A stretch of DNA of 64,000 bases from Actinomycetota bacterium. GTDB lineage: Bacteria; Actinomycetota; Acidimicrobiia; Acidimicrobiales; CADCSY01. The translations under genes and the position numbers were made by a program. The stretch lies in the NCBI GenBank assembly GCA_004366205.1, contig SIRW01000097.1:34174-98173 (forward strand). Reading direction: 5' to 3'. The notes under the pieces are model-generated. The model saw nothing but the letters and a program-made list of their open reading frames with translations, was not told where the DNA came from and made no database searches. Below are positions 8,530-16,342 of the stretch, piece by piece (positions within the stretch are counted from its first letter, which is position 1; every line of letters starts with the position of its first letter).

Positions 8530-10088
8530 GCGACGGGGGCGAGGCGGCGACCGGTGGGAGCGAGGGGGGCGGGCGGCCCGTCGACTGGGACGCCGACCTT
8601 CCCGACTACGTCCCCCCGGTCCGCTCGGGACCGGCCCGGGGGGTCGTCGCCGGGGGCGTCGCGCGCGTCGTCGCCCTGCTCGCCGCCGGGGTGTTCGCCG
8701 TGGTCGCCCTCACCGGCACCGACGGGGCGGACACGCCGGAGGCGGCCGTCGAGCGGCTGTTCGACGCCCTCGCCGACGAAGACGTCATCGGTCTGCTCGA
8801 GGCCCTCGCGCCCGGTGAGCGCCGGGCCGTGCTCGACCCCGTGCGCGCCGTGACCGCCGAGCTGCAGCGCCTTGGCGTGCTGGGCGAGGAGCTCGACCTG
8901 GGCGGGGTGCACGGGTTCGACCTGCGGGTCGAGGGCCTCGAGCTGGCCAGCGCCGAGCTGGGGCCCGGCGTCGCCGAGGTGCGGATCGTGGCCGGCACGC
9001 TGCACGCCGACGTGCGTCCGGCGGACATCCCGTTGGGGCCGGTCGCGCGGGACCTGCTCGACGCCTTCGAGGCCGGACTCGAACCCACCTCGGAGTCCAC
9101 GGACCTCGCCGCCGAGCCCGACGCCGTCATCGTCGCCATCGAGGAGGCGGGCGGCTGGCACGTCTCGCTCGGCTACACGATCGCCGAGCAGTGGCGCCGC
9201 GATGCCGGTGAGCCGCTGCCCGCCTTCGGGCAGGGAGTTCAGCCCCAGGGAGCGGACGGTCCGGAGGAGGCGGTGCGGGCGATGCTCGACGCCGCCCTCG
9301 ACCTGGACCTCCGGGCGGTCATCGCCCTCACCCCGCCCGACGAGATGCGGGCCCTGCACGACTACGCACCGCTGTTCCTCGACGAGGTCGAGGCCGAGGC
9401 CGTCGAGGCCCGGCGGCACACCGACCTGACGCTCGACCGGTTGGAGACCGAGGTCGTCGAGCGGCGGGGCGCCAGCGCCCGCGTCGCCGTCACCGGCCTC
9501 GCCATCTCGGGAACGGTCGACGGTGAGGACGGCTCGCTGAGCTGGGACGGCGAGTGCCTCGAGTGGCGGGACCGGTACTCCCATGACCGGCAGTGCTTGG
9601 ACGACCTCGAGGACGAGGGCCTGCCCCGTTCGGTCACCGGGTCGCTCGAGTCGATGCTCCGGGTGACGGCGGTCGAGGTCGACGGCGCCTGGTACCTGAG
9701 CCCCGTGCGCAGCGCGCTCGACGGCTCCGTGGACCTGCTCCGCCTGCTCGAGCGGGAGCACGTCGAGGACGTGGCCGAGCTCGTGTCGGACTTCGGCATG
9801 TTCTTCCTCGGTGCCGGGCTGGGCGGCTTCGACTTCGACGACGAAGCCTGGGCCGAGGAGCGCTGGGCCGAGGAGGGCTGGGAGGTGGCTCCCGACGATC
9901 GCGGACCGCCCGGGGCCGAGTGCTTCGACGAGTACGAGCGGGCCCTCGGTGACGAGCCCGACGGCGCCGGCCCCGACGACATCGAGCGCATCCACGCCGA
10001 GCTCGACGCCTGCCTGCACGCCGGCGACAGCCGGGGTTGGTCGACCGGCGGCCGCGGGCGGCGCGACGGCGCTCCGGGCGACGGCTGA
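8526..10088 (+). CDS. Membrane-anchored protein with duplicated extracytoplasmic domain
   Basis: A 520-aa protein of unknown function. About 40 acidic/Gly-rich residues are followed by a single membrane segment (ARVVALLAAGVFAVVAL), so most of the protein should lie outside. The outer part has two related modules of the nuclear-transport-factor-2-like kind, each opening with an AVERLFDAL / AVRAMLDAA helix, then an ALAPGERRAVLD / ALTPPDEMRALHD turn and beta strands. The C-terminus is very acidic and Trp/Glu-rich, with two Cys near the end. The GTG start overlaps the upstream membrane-protein stop by 4 bp. A binding or sensing role is possible but not shown. Confidence 0.7.
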   Translation: MSDGGEAATGGSEGGGRPVDWDADLPDYVPPVRSGPARGVVAGGVARVVALLAAGVFAVVALTGTDGADTPEAAVERLFDALADEDVIGLLEALAPGERRAVLDPVRAVTAELQRLGVLGEELDLGGVHGFDLRVEGLELASAELGPGVAEVRIVAGTLHADVRPADIPLGPVARDLLDAFEAGLEPTSESTDLAAEPDAVIVAIEEAGGWHVSLGYTIAEQWRRDAGEPLPAFGQGVQPQGADGPEEAVRAMLDAALDLDLRAVIALTPPDEMRALHDYAPLFLDEVEAEAVEARRHTDLTLDRLETEVVERRGASARVAVTGLAISGTVDGEDGSLSWDGECLEWRDRYSHDRQCLDDLEDEGLPRSVTGSLESMLRVTAVEVDGAWYLSPVRSALDGSVDLLRLLEREHVEDVAELVSDFGMFFLGAGLGGFDFDDEAWAEERWAEEGWEVAPDDRGPPGAECFDEYERALGDEPDGAGPDDIERIHAELDACLHAGDSRGWSTGGRGRRDGAPGDG

Positions 10089-10154
10089 CCTGCCCGATCA
10101 CGTGGGTCGGGCGCCGGCCGGAACCGGTGCCCGCCGACCGACTCGTCGGGTCGG

Positions 10155-11339
10155 CTACGAGATGGTCTGGAACAGGGCGGCGTCGCCCTGCCCGCCGCCG
10201 CCGCACAGGGCGGCCGCGCCGAGGCCGCCGCCGCGGCGGCGCAGCTCGTGGAGGACCGTGAGCGCGAGGCGCGCGCCCGACATGCCGATGGGGTGGCCGA
10301 GGGCGATGGCGCCACCGTTGACGTTGGTGACCTCGTCGGTGATGCCCAGGTCCTGCATCGAGGCGAGGCCGACGGCGGCGAACGCCTCGTTGATCTCGAA
10401 CAGCGAGACGTCGCCCACCTGCTTGCCCGCCTTCTCCAGGGCCGCCTTGATGGCCCGCGACGGCTGGTGCAACAGCGACGGGTCGGGGCCGGCGACCTGC
10501 CCGTAGGCGACGAGCTCGCCCAGGGGCGTGACGCCGAGCTGCTCGGCCCGCTCCCTGGTCGTGACGACGAGGGCGCAGGCACCGTCGGAGATCTGGCTGG
10601 CGTTGCCGGCGGTGATGGCGCCCGAGGCGGCGAACGCGGGGCGCAGGCCCGCCAGCGACTCGGCGGTGGTGCCGGGGCGCACGCCCTCGTCGCTCTCGAC
10701 GAGGACGGGGTCGCCCTTGCGCTGGGGCACCTCGACGGGGACGATCTCCTCGGCGAGGTGCCCGTCCTTGGCCGCCGCGGCCGCCCGCTCGTGGCTCCTG
10801 GCGGCGAACTCGTCCTGGGCCTCGCGGGGCAGGTTCGCCGAGGCGGAGTACTTCTCGGTGCCCTCACCCATGGCGCACAGGTCGAAGGCGCAGAACAGCC
10901 CGTCGTGGGCCATGGCGTCCACGACGGTCTTGTCGCCGAAGCGGTAGCCGGCGCGCGCCTCGGGCAGCAGGTAGGGCGCCTGGGTCATCGACTCCATGCC
11001 GCCGGCGACCACGACCTCGGCGTCGCCGGACTGCACCATCTGGTCGGCGAGGTACAGGGCGTTGAGGCCCGACAGGCAGACCTTGTTGATCGTGGTGGCC
11101 GGCACGGTCATCGGGATGCCGGCCTTCACCGCCGCCTGGCGGGCGGTGATCTGGCCCTGCCCGGCCTGGAGGACCTGGCCCATGATCACGTAGTCGACCT
11201 GGTCGGGGGCCACCCCGGCCCGCTCGAGGGCGGCGCCGATGGCGATCCCGCCGAGATCCATGGCCGTGAAGCTGGCCAGAGCGCCCGAGAGCTTGCCGAT
11301 CGGCGTGCGGGCGCCGGCGATGATGACTGAGCCGGGCAT
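10155..11339 (-). CDS. Acetyl-CoA C-acetyltransferase (thiolase)
   Basis: A 394-aa thiolase. The acylation cysteine is in NKVCLSGLNA, the GHPIG motif supplies the active-site His, and CGGGGQGDA supplies the second Cys; the NEAFA motif is present. Biosynthetic thiolases condense two acetyl-CoA to acetoacetyl-CoA, while degradative ones act in beta-oxidation. The length and the divergent CCR-like gene fit a biosynthetic role, but this cannot be decided from sequence alone. The ATG at 11339 has a good Shine-Dalgarno (GGGAGGAC), so the upstream in-frame ATG at 11399 is not needed. It is transcribed away from the CCR-like gene. Confidence 0.92.
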   Translation of the reverse strand: MPGSVIIAGARTPIGKLSGALASFTAMDLGGIAIGAALERAGVAPDQVDYVIMGQVLQAGQGQITARQAAVKAGIPMTVPATTINKVCLSGLNALYLADQMVQSGDAEVVVAGGMESMTQAPYLLPEARAGYRFGDKTVVDAMAHDGLFCAFDLCAMGEGTEKYSASANLPREAQDEFAARSHERAAAAAKDGHLAEEIVPVEVPQRKGDPVLVESDEGVRPGTTAESLAGLRPAFAASGAITAGNASQISDGACALVVTTRERAEQLGVTPLGELVAYGQVAGPDPSLLHQPSRAIKAALEKAGKQVGDVSLFEINEAFAAVGLASMQDLGITDEVTNVNGGAIALGHPIGMSGARLALTVLHELRRRGGGLGAAALCGGGGQGDAALFQTIS

Positions 11340-11436
11340 GTGGTCCTCCCAATCTGGCGGTGGCCCCGAGTCTACGACCCGCCCCCACCGGCCCTCCACC
11401 CCGCCCGCTGAGTGGTCGCGGAAGTTCGCGACTGGG

Positions 11437-11442
11437 TAGCGT
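11437..11442 (+). promoter_or_regulatory. -10 box of a leaderless promoter for the CCR-like gene
   Basis: TAGCGT ends 7 nt before the ATG at 11450. No ribosome binding site is visible. Confidence 0.5.
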
Positions 11443-11449
11443 CGCGGCC

Positions 11450-12625
11450 ATGCCTCGCACCACCCGCGCCTACTCCATCTCCGCCGAGTCGATCGCCGCC
11501 GAGCGCGAACGGGTCGGCGGCGACCCCGCCAAGATGGACGTGTCCAACGTCGTCAAGCTCGACGAGCTCGAGCTGCGGGACCTCGGGCCCCGCGACGTCC
11601 ACCTGCGCATCCTGGCGGCGTCGGCCGAGCACAACATCGACCACGCCGCCACCGCCGACACCGTGAACATCGCCGAGATGCGCGGCGGCCGCATCTTCCC
11701 CGGCAACTCGGCGCTGGGCGAGGTGATCGCCGTCGGCGACCAGGTGACGCGCTTTCGCGAAGGCGACATCGTCATCACCCACTGCAACGGCGACCCCGAC
11801 GAGTACGGCTTCCCGCTGCGGATCTGGGCCTACGACATGCCCGAGTCGACCGGCTGGTACGCCGAGGAGGCCGTCGTCGGCGACTGGCAGATCATCCCCG
11901 CCCCGCTGAACTGCGGCCTGAACCTGTGGGAGATCGCCGCGCTGCCCCTGCGGGCGCCGACGGCGTACCACATGTGGCGCCGGGCGCTCGGCATGTACCG
12001 GCTCAAGGTGCCGCGGGAGCGCCAGGCCGTGCTCAACGTGCTGGGCTTCGGCGGCGGCGTGTCCGAGCTGTTCCTCCAGCTCGCCCGGGCCGAGGGCCAC
12101 AACGCCTTCTTCTGCTCGGGCAGCCCCGAGCGGCGCGCCGCTCTCGAGAAGTTCGGCGTGGTGGGCATCGACCAGAAGGCGTTCAACCGGTTCGCCTCCG
12201 ACGACGACGTCAAGGCGTTCCGCAAGCACGTGCGTGAGATCACCGACGGCCGCGACATGCACATCGTGTGCGACATGCTGCGCGGCCCGGTCTTTGCGGC
12301 CGGCCTGGCGGCCTCGGCACGCCAGGGTGTGAACACCAGCGCAGGCTGGCAGCTCAGCCAGGTCCTCGAGTACAACACCACGATCCTGTCGGTGAAGCAG
12401 ATCACCCTCGACCACACGCACTACGAGACGATCCAGGGGTGTTGGGCCGCCACCGAGCTGTACGGCCGGGTGTTCCAGCCCACGATCCACCACGAGATCT
12501 ACTCGTTCGAGGACGTGCCGCGGGCGTTCCACGAGATGCACGAGAACACCCAGACGGGCATCCCCATCATCCGGGTGGCCGAGGACCTGCCCGACGCCGT
12601 GTCGGGCATCGTGGGCGAGTCGTAG
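11450..12625 (+). CDS. Crotonyl-CoA carboxylase/reductase-like MDR-family dehydrogenase
   Basis: A 391-aa medium-chain dehydrogenase/reductase. The segment THCNGDPDEYGFPLRIWAYD resembles the crotonyl-CoA carboxylase/reductase (CCR) signature around its RIWGYE motif. An LGFGGGVSELFLQLA Rossmann motif binds NADPH, and an ITLDHTHYETIQGCW stretch aligns with the region of CCR that holds the CO2-binding His. It is shorter than typical CCRs (about 430-450 aa) and diverged, so the substrate may differ (crotonyl-, acryloyl- or another enoyl-CoA). The epimerase gene follows after 9 bp and an ethylmalonyl-CoA mutase is encoded at 47 kb, which favours a role in the ethylmalonyl-CoA pathway. Start chosen by the TAGCGT box and by homology. 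Confidence 0.72.
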   Translation: MPRTTRAYSISAESIAAERERVGGDPAKMDVSNVVKLDELELRDLGPRDVHLRILAASAEHNIDHAATADTVNIAEMRGGRIFPGNSALGEVIAVGDQVTRFREGDIVITHCNGDPDEYGFPLRIWAYDMPESTGWYAEEAVVGDWQIIPAPLNCGLNLWEIAALPLRAPTAYHMWRRALGMYRLKVPRERQAVLNVLGFGGGVSELFLQLARAEGHNAFFCSGSPERRAALEKFGVVGIDQKAFNRFASDDDVKAFRKHVREITDGRDMHIVCDMLRGPVFAAGLAASARQGVNTSAGWQLSQVLEYNTTILSVKQITLDHTHYETIQGCWAATELYGRVFQPTIHHEIYSFEDVPRAFHEMHENTQTGIPIIRVAEDLPDAVSGIVGES

Positions 12626-12634
12626 GGGGGCGCG

Positions 12635-13036
12635 GTGCTGCTCACCGAGATCGACCACGTGGCCATCGCGGTGCGCGACCTCGAAGCCGCCATCGACTAC
12701 TACCGGCGGGCGTTCGGGGCCGAGGTCGCCCACCGCGAGGTCGTCGACAGCGACGGCGTCGAGGAGGCGCTGCTCAAGGTGGCCGAGAGCTACGTGCAGC
12801 TTCTGACCCCGACCCGGGACGACTCGCCGGTTGCGACCTACCTCGAGAAGCGGGGCGAGGGCATCCACCACGTCGGCTACCGGGTCGACGACTGCGCCGC
12901 CGCTCTCCAGGCGGTGAAGGACGCGGGCGGCCGTCCCATCGACGAGGCGCCCCGCCCGGGCTCGCGCGGCACGACCGTGGCGTTCGTCCACCCCAAGGGC
13001 AGCTTCGGCACCCTCATCGAGCTCGTGGAGGAGTAG
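12635..13036 (+). CDS. mce: Methylmalonyl-CoA/ethylmalonyl-CoA epimerase
   Basis: A 133-aa vicinal-oxygen-chelate protein of the methylmalonyl-CoA epimerase type. It begins with the metal His in EIDHVAIAVRDL, and the second repeat has GIHHVGYRVDD with another metal His and FVHPKGSFGTLIELVEE with the terminal metal Glu. It interconverts the 2R/2S epimers of methylmalonyl-CoA and, in organisms with the ethylmalonyl-CoA pathway, ethylmalonyl-CoA. The GTG start is 9 bp after the CCR-like gene and the next gene follows at once, so it is probably one operon. Confidence 0.9.
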   Translation: MLLTEIDHVAIAVRDLEAAIDYYRRAFGAEVAHREVVDSDGVEEALLKVAESYVQLLTPTRDDSPVATYLEKRGEGIHHVGYRVDDCAAALQAVKDAGGRPIDEAPRPGSRGTTVAFVHPKGSFGTLIELVEE

Positions 13037-13041
13037 GCCGG

Positions 13042-14139
13042 CTGGCCGTCGAGCTCCCCGGCTTCGTCGACCGCCACGCCCACCTGTTGCGCGTGGCCGC
13101 CGGCGCGCCGGCACCGTGGGGCGGCGACCCCTCCGACGTCGACGCCGTCGCCGCCTACCACCGGCGGGTGGCCGAGCGCTGGTCCACCCCGATGGACGAG
13201 CCTGACCCGCCGCTCACCGTCGACGACCGGTTGCGGGGCCGGCTCGAGCGCGCCCTCGAGCGGGCCGCCGCGGTGGGTCTGGTGCAGCTCACCGAGGCCG
13301 GGATCACCGACTGGGCCTACCTCGACGCCCTGCGCGACCTGCGCGAGCGCGGGCCGTTGCCGCTCGCCGTCCGGCTCTTCGTCGCCAGCGGGATCGCCGA
13401 GCCCGGCCGCATGACCCGCACCGGCGACCCGTGGCTCGAGGTCGAGGGCGTGAAGCTCTACGCCGACGGCTGGCTGGGCCCGCGCACCTGCGCGCTGTGC
13501 CGGCCGTTCGCCGACCGGGACGACGCCGGCGTGCTCTTCCTCGACGCCGACGCCATCGCCCGGCGGGCCGACCCCTTCGCCGAGGCCGGGTTCGCGATCG
13601 CCACCCACGCCATCGGGGACCGCGCCATCGAGGCCGCCCTCGACGGCTACGAGCGCCTGTACGGCAGCGACTGCCGGGTGGCCGCGCCCCGCGTCGAGCA
13701 CGCCCAGGTGCTGCGCGCCGACCTCGTCGAGCGCATCGCCACGTTGGGGGTGGTGGCGTGCATCCAGCCGTCGTTCGCCGTGTCCGACGCCGAAGCCGCC
13801 CGGGCCGGGCTGGGCCCCGACCGCCTCGAGCACGCCTACCGCTGGGACGAGCTGCTGGCCGCGGGCGCGCGGGTGGTCACCGGATCGGACTTCCCGATCG
13901 AGGCGCTGGAGCCCCTCACCGGCCTCCAGCACCTGGTGACCGGGGTGCCCCTCGACGGGGACCCCGACCACCCCGAGGCCCCGACGCTTCGGCTCGACGT
14001 CGCCCTCGAGCTCATGACCGACGCCGCCGCAGGCACCACCGTGCTCGAGGTCCACCCGCGGGATGCGGACCTGCGTGAGATCCACCGGATCGAGGTGCTC
14101 GAGGCCCGGCCCACGCCCGCCGCGACGCCGCCGCCGTGA
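13042..14139 (+). CDS. Compact metal-dependent amidohydrolase, apparent CTG start
   Basis: A 365-aa amidohydrolase-superfamily protein. The barrel and its metal sites are visible: LPGFVDRHAHLL (HxH), EGVKLYADGWLG (likely carboxylated Lys), THAIGDRAIE, RVEHAQV and GSDFPIE (terminal Asp). It resembles YtcJ-type amidohydrolases but lacks most of their beta-sandwich domain. Substrate unknown. The family N-terminus (LPGFVD) begins right after the preceding stop, yet no ATG, GTG or TTG exists there in frame; the first ones (TTG 13087, GTG 13093) would remove the HxH motif. A CTG at 13042 lies 8 nt after a perfect GGAGGAG and is the best start. The downstream gene overlaps by 4 bp. Confidence 0.78.
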   Translation: MAVELPGFVDRHAHLLRVAAGAPAPWGGDPSDVDAVAAYHRRVAERWSTPMDEPDPPLTVDDRLRGRLERALERAAAVGLVQLTEAGITDWAYLDALRDLRERGPLPLAVRLFVASGIAEPGRMTRTGDPWLEVEGVKLYADGWLGPRTCALCRPFADRDDAGVLFLDADAIARRADPFAEAGFAIATHAIGDRAIEAALDGYERLYGSDCRVAAPRVEHAQVLRADLVERIATLGVVACIQPSFAVSDAEAARAGLGPDRLEHAYRWDELLAAGARVVTGSDFPIEALEPLTGLQHLVTGVPLDGDPDHPEAPTLRLDVALELMTDAAAGTTVLEVHPRDADLREIHRIEVLEARPTPAATPPP

Positions 14140-15251
14140 GCGACCGGCTACGGGTGCTGCTGGTCGAGCCCTACTGCTCGGGATCGCACCGGGCGTGGGC
14201 CGAGGGCTACGCCCGCCACAGCCGCCACCACGTGGAGGTCGTCGCCCACCACGGGTCGTTCTGGAAGTGGCGCATGCAGGGCGCGGCGCTCACGCTCGCC
14301 CACGACATCCGGGCCAGCGTGGCCGAACGGGGCCGGCCCGACGTGCTGCTCGTCAGCGACATGGTCCACCTGCCCGCCCTCCTCGGCCTCGCCGGCGACG
14401 CGCTCGCCGGCGTGCCGGTGGTCCTGTACCTGCACGAGAACCAGCTCACCTACCCGCTCCCGCCGGGCGAGACCCGGGACCTGACCTACGCCGTCACCAA
14501 CTGGCTGAGCATGGCCGCCGCCGACGAGGTGTGGTGCAACTCGGCGTACCACCGCGACGAGCTGCTCGACGAGCTGCCCCGCCTGCTCAAGCACTTCCCC
14601 GACCACTCGCACCTGCCGCACCTCGACGCCGTGGCCGCCCGCTGCCGCGTCGAGCCCGTGGGGGTCGACCTCGACCGGCTGGGCCGACCGGCAGAGCCCG
14701 ACCTCGCCGCCCCGCCGCTCGTGCTCTGGAACCAGCGCTGGGAGTACGACAAGGACCCGGCCGCGCTGTTCCGGGCCCTGGGTGCCCTGGCCGGCGCCGG
14801 CCACGACTTCCGCGTCGCGCTCTGCGGCGAGACCTTCGCCCAGCAGCCGGCCGGCTTCGCGGAGGGGATCGCCCGTCTGGGCGACCGCGTCGTGCACGCC
14901 GGCTTCGCGCCGGAGGCCGACTACGTGGCGCTCCTGCGGCGTGCCGAGGTGGTGCTCAGCACCGCCCGCCACGAGTTCTTCGGCGTCGCCGTCGTCGAGG
15001 CGATGGGCGCCGGCGCGCTCCCCGTGCTGCCCCGCCGGCTCAGCTACCCCGAGCTCGTGCCCGCCGAGCACCACGGAACCTGCCTCTACGACGACCCCGA
15101 CGGGCTCGTGGCCCGCCTGGCGTGGGCGCTCACCCATCGGGCCGAGGCCGCGGCCGTCGCCCGGGAGGTGGCGCGGGCCGTCGCCCGGTTCGCCTGGCCG
15201 GTCGTGGCGGGCTCCTACGACCGGGGCATGGCGCGCGTGGCCCGGGTCTAG
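14136..15251 (+). CDS. QTMAN-like glycosyltransferase (DUF3524 + GT4 domain)
   Basis: A 371-aa glycosyltransferase. The N-terminal part (VLLVEPYCSGSHRAW ... FWKWRMQGAAL) matches the DUF3524 domain of GTDC1/QTMAN, the enzyme that mannosylates queuosine in vertebrate tRNA-Asp. The C-terminal half is GT-B family 4, with EYDKDPAALFRALGAL, GFAPEADYVALLRRAEVVLST and the EFFGVAVVEAMGAG donor-binding motif. In bacteria it could glycosylate queuosine or another small or RNA-linked acceptor; that is inference. The GTG overlaps the amidohydrolase stop by 4 bp, implying translational coupling. A diguanylate cyclase follows 52 bp later. Confidence 0.8.
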   Translation: MSDRLRVLLVEPYCSGSHRAWAEGYARHSRHHVEVVAHHGSFWKWRMQGAALTLAHDIRASVAERGRPDVLLVSDMVHLPALLGLAGDALAGVPVVLYLHENQLTYPLPPGETRDLTYAVTNWLSMAAADEVWCNSAYHRDELLDELPRLLKHFPDHSHLPHLDAVAARCRVEPVGVDLDRLGRPAEPDLAAPPLVLWNQRWEYDKDPAALFRALGALAGAGHDFRVALCGETFAQQPAGFAEGIARLGDRVVHAGFAPEADYVALLRRAEVVLSTARHEFFGVAVVEAMGAGALPVLPRRLSYPELVPAEHHGTCLYDDPDGLVARLAWALTHRAEAAAVAREVARAVARFAWPVVAGSYDRGMARVARV

Positions 15252-15303
15252 GACGTTCGGTTCATCCGGCAAATGGGCCTTCATCGGACATTCCCGGGGA
15301 CCG

Positions 15304-16299
15304 ATGCTGTGGTGCATGGGTGAGGACCGTTGGGGCTCGGCACGCGAGCGGCGCCACCAGGCGCACGCCCTGGCGCTGCTGTTCGCGGCCGGCACGACGA
15401 TCGGCTACCTCGGCCTGCTCCTGCCCCGGGGGCCCGAGACGCTGGTCGCCCAGACGGCTGCGGCGATCTCGCTCGGCTACCCCACCGCGGCGATCCTCCT
15501 CGTCCTCGGTGAGCGCACCCCCCGCTGGCTGCTCAACGTGTTCCTGGCGGGCGGCACGCTGATCGTCACCGTCGGCGTGTACCTGGGCCGGGGTGGCCCG
15601 ACCGGCACGGCCAGCGCGGTGATCCTCGTGTGGGTCGCGCTGTACGCGTTCGGCTTCCTGTCGGTACGGGAAGGGATGGCGCACCTCGGCTTCGTCCTCA
15701 CCGCCTACGCCGTCGTGCTGGTGCTCCAGGAGGGGCCCGCCTACCCGGCCCAGTGGCTCGTGGTCGGAGGGACCCTGGTCGTCGCCGCCGTGGTCGTGGG
15801 GTCCCGGAACCGCCAGATCGAGCACCTCGCCGTCACCGACGTGCTCACGGGCCTGCCGAACCGGCGGGCCTGGCAGGACCTGATCCCGCGCGAGCTCGCC
15901 CGGGCCCGGCGCTACGGGCGGCCGTTGTGCGTCGCCGTGCTCGACCTGGACGGCTTCAAGCAGGTCAACGACGAGCGGGGCCACCACGCCGGCGACGCCG
16001 TCCTCGCCGACGTCGCCCGGCGGCTCGGCGCCGCCGTGCGCAAAGGCGACGTCGTCTGCCGCTACGGCGGCGACGAGTTCGCCCTCGTCATGCCCGACAC
16101 CGGCATGGAGGAGTGCGGCGGGGTGGTCGACCGGCTCCGCACGGTCATGCCCCCGCAGGTCGCGTTCTCCTTCGGGGTGGCGTGCTGGGACGGCGAGGAG
16201 GACGCGGAGGCCCTGCTCGAGCGGGCCGACCGCGAGCTCTACCGCGCCAAGGCGGCTCGGGCGGTGCGGCCCGAGCGCCCCGAGCCCGAGCCGGTCTGA
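15304..16299 (+). CDS. Membrane-bound diguanylate cyclase (GGDEF)
   Basis: A 331-aa protein with about six N-terminal membrane segments (to about residue 165), followed by a GGDEF domain starting VTDVLTGLPNRRAW. The active-site motif RYGGDEFALV is intact, and an RKGD inhibitory-site motif (RxxD five residues before GGDEF) is present, so product feedback is likely. It should make cyclic di-GMP from two GTP. No EAL domain is attached. The start may be the ATG at 15304 or the one at 15316; neither has a strong ribosome binding site. The 52-bp space upstream shows no c-di-GMP riboswitch. Confidence 0.9.
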   Translation: MLWCMGEDRWGSARERRHQAHALALLFAAGTTIGYLGLLLPRGPETLVAQTAAAISLGYPTAAILLVLGERTPRWLLNVFLAGGTLIVTVGVYLGRGGPTGTASAVILVWVALYAFGFLSVREGMAHLGFVLTAYAVVLVLQEGPAYPAQWLVVGGTLVVAAVVVGSRNRQIEHLAVTDVLTGLPNRRAWQDLIPRELARARRYGRPLCVAVLDLDGFKQVNDERGHHAGDAVLADVARRLGAAVRKGDVVCRYGGDEFALVMPDTGMEECGGVVDRLRTVMPPQVAFSFGVACWDGEEDAEALLERADRELYRAKAARAVRPERPEPEPV

Positions 16300-16329
16300 C
16301 CGCCGGCGGGCCCGGCGGGCCCCCACCGG

Positions 16330-16335
16330 TAGCCT
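16330..16335 (+). promoter_or_regulatory. -10 box of a leaderless promoter for the acyl-CoA ligase
   Basis: TAGCCT ends 7 nt before the ATG at 16343. No Shine-Dalgarno sequence. Confidence 0.55.
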
Positions 16336-16342
16336 GACCACC

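Noticed and set aside
15252..15303. Cyclic di-GMP riboswitch before the diguanylate cyclase
   Set aside because: The 52-bp gap is too short and lacks the GEMM core sequences.
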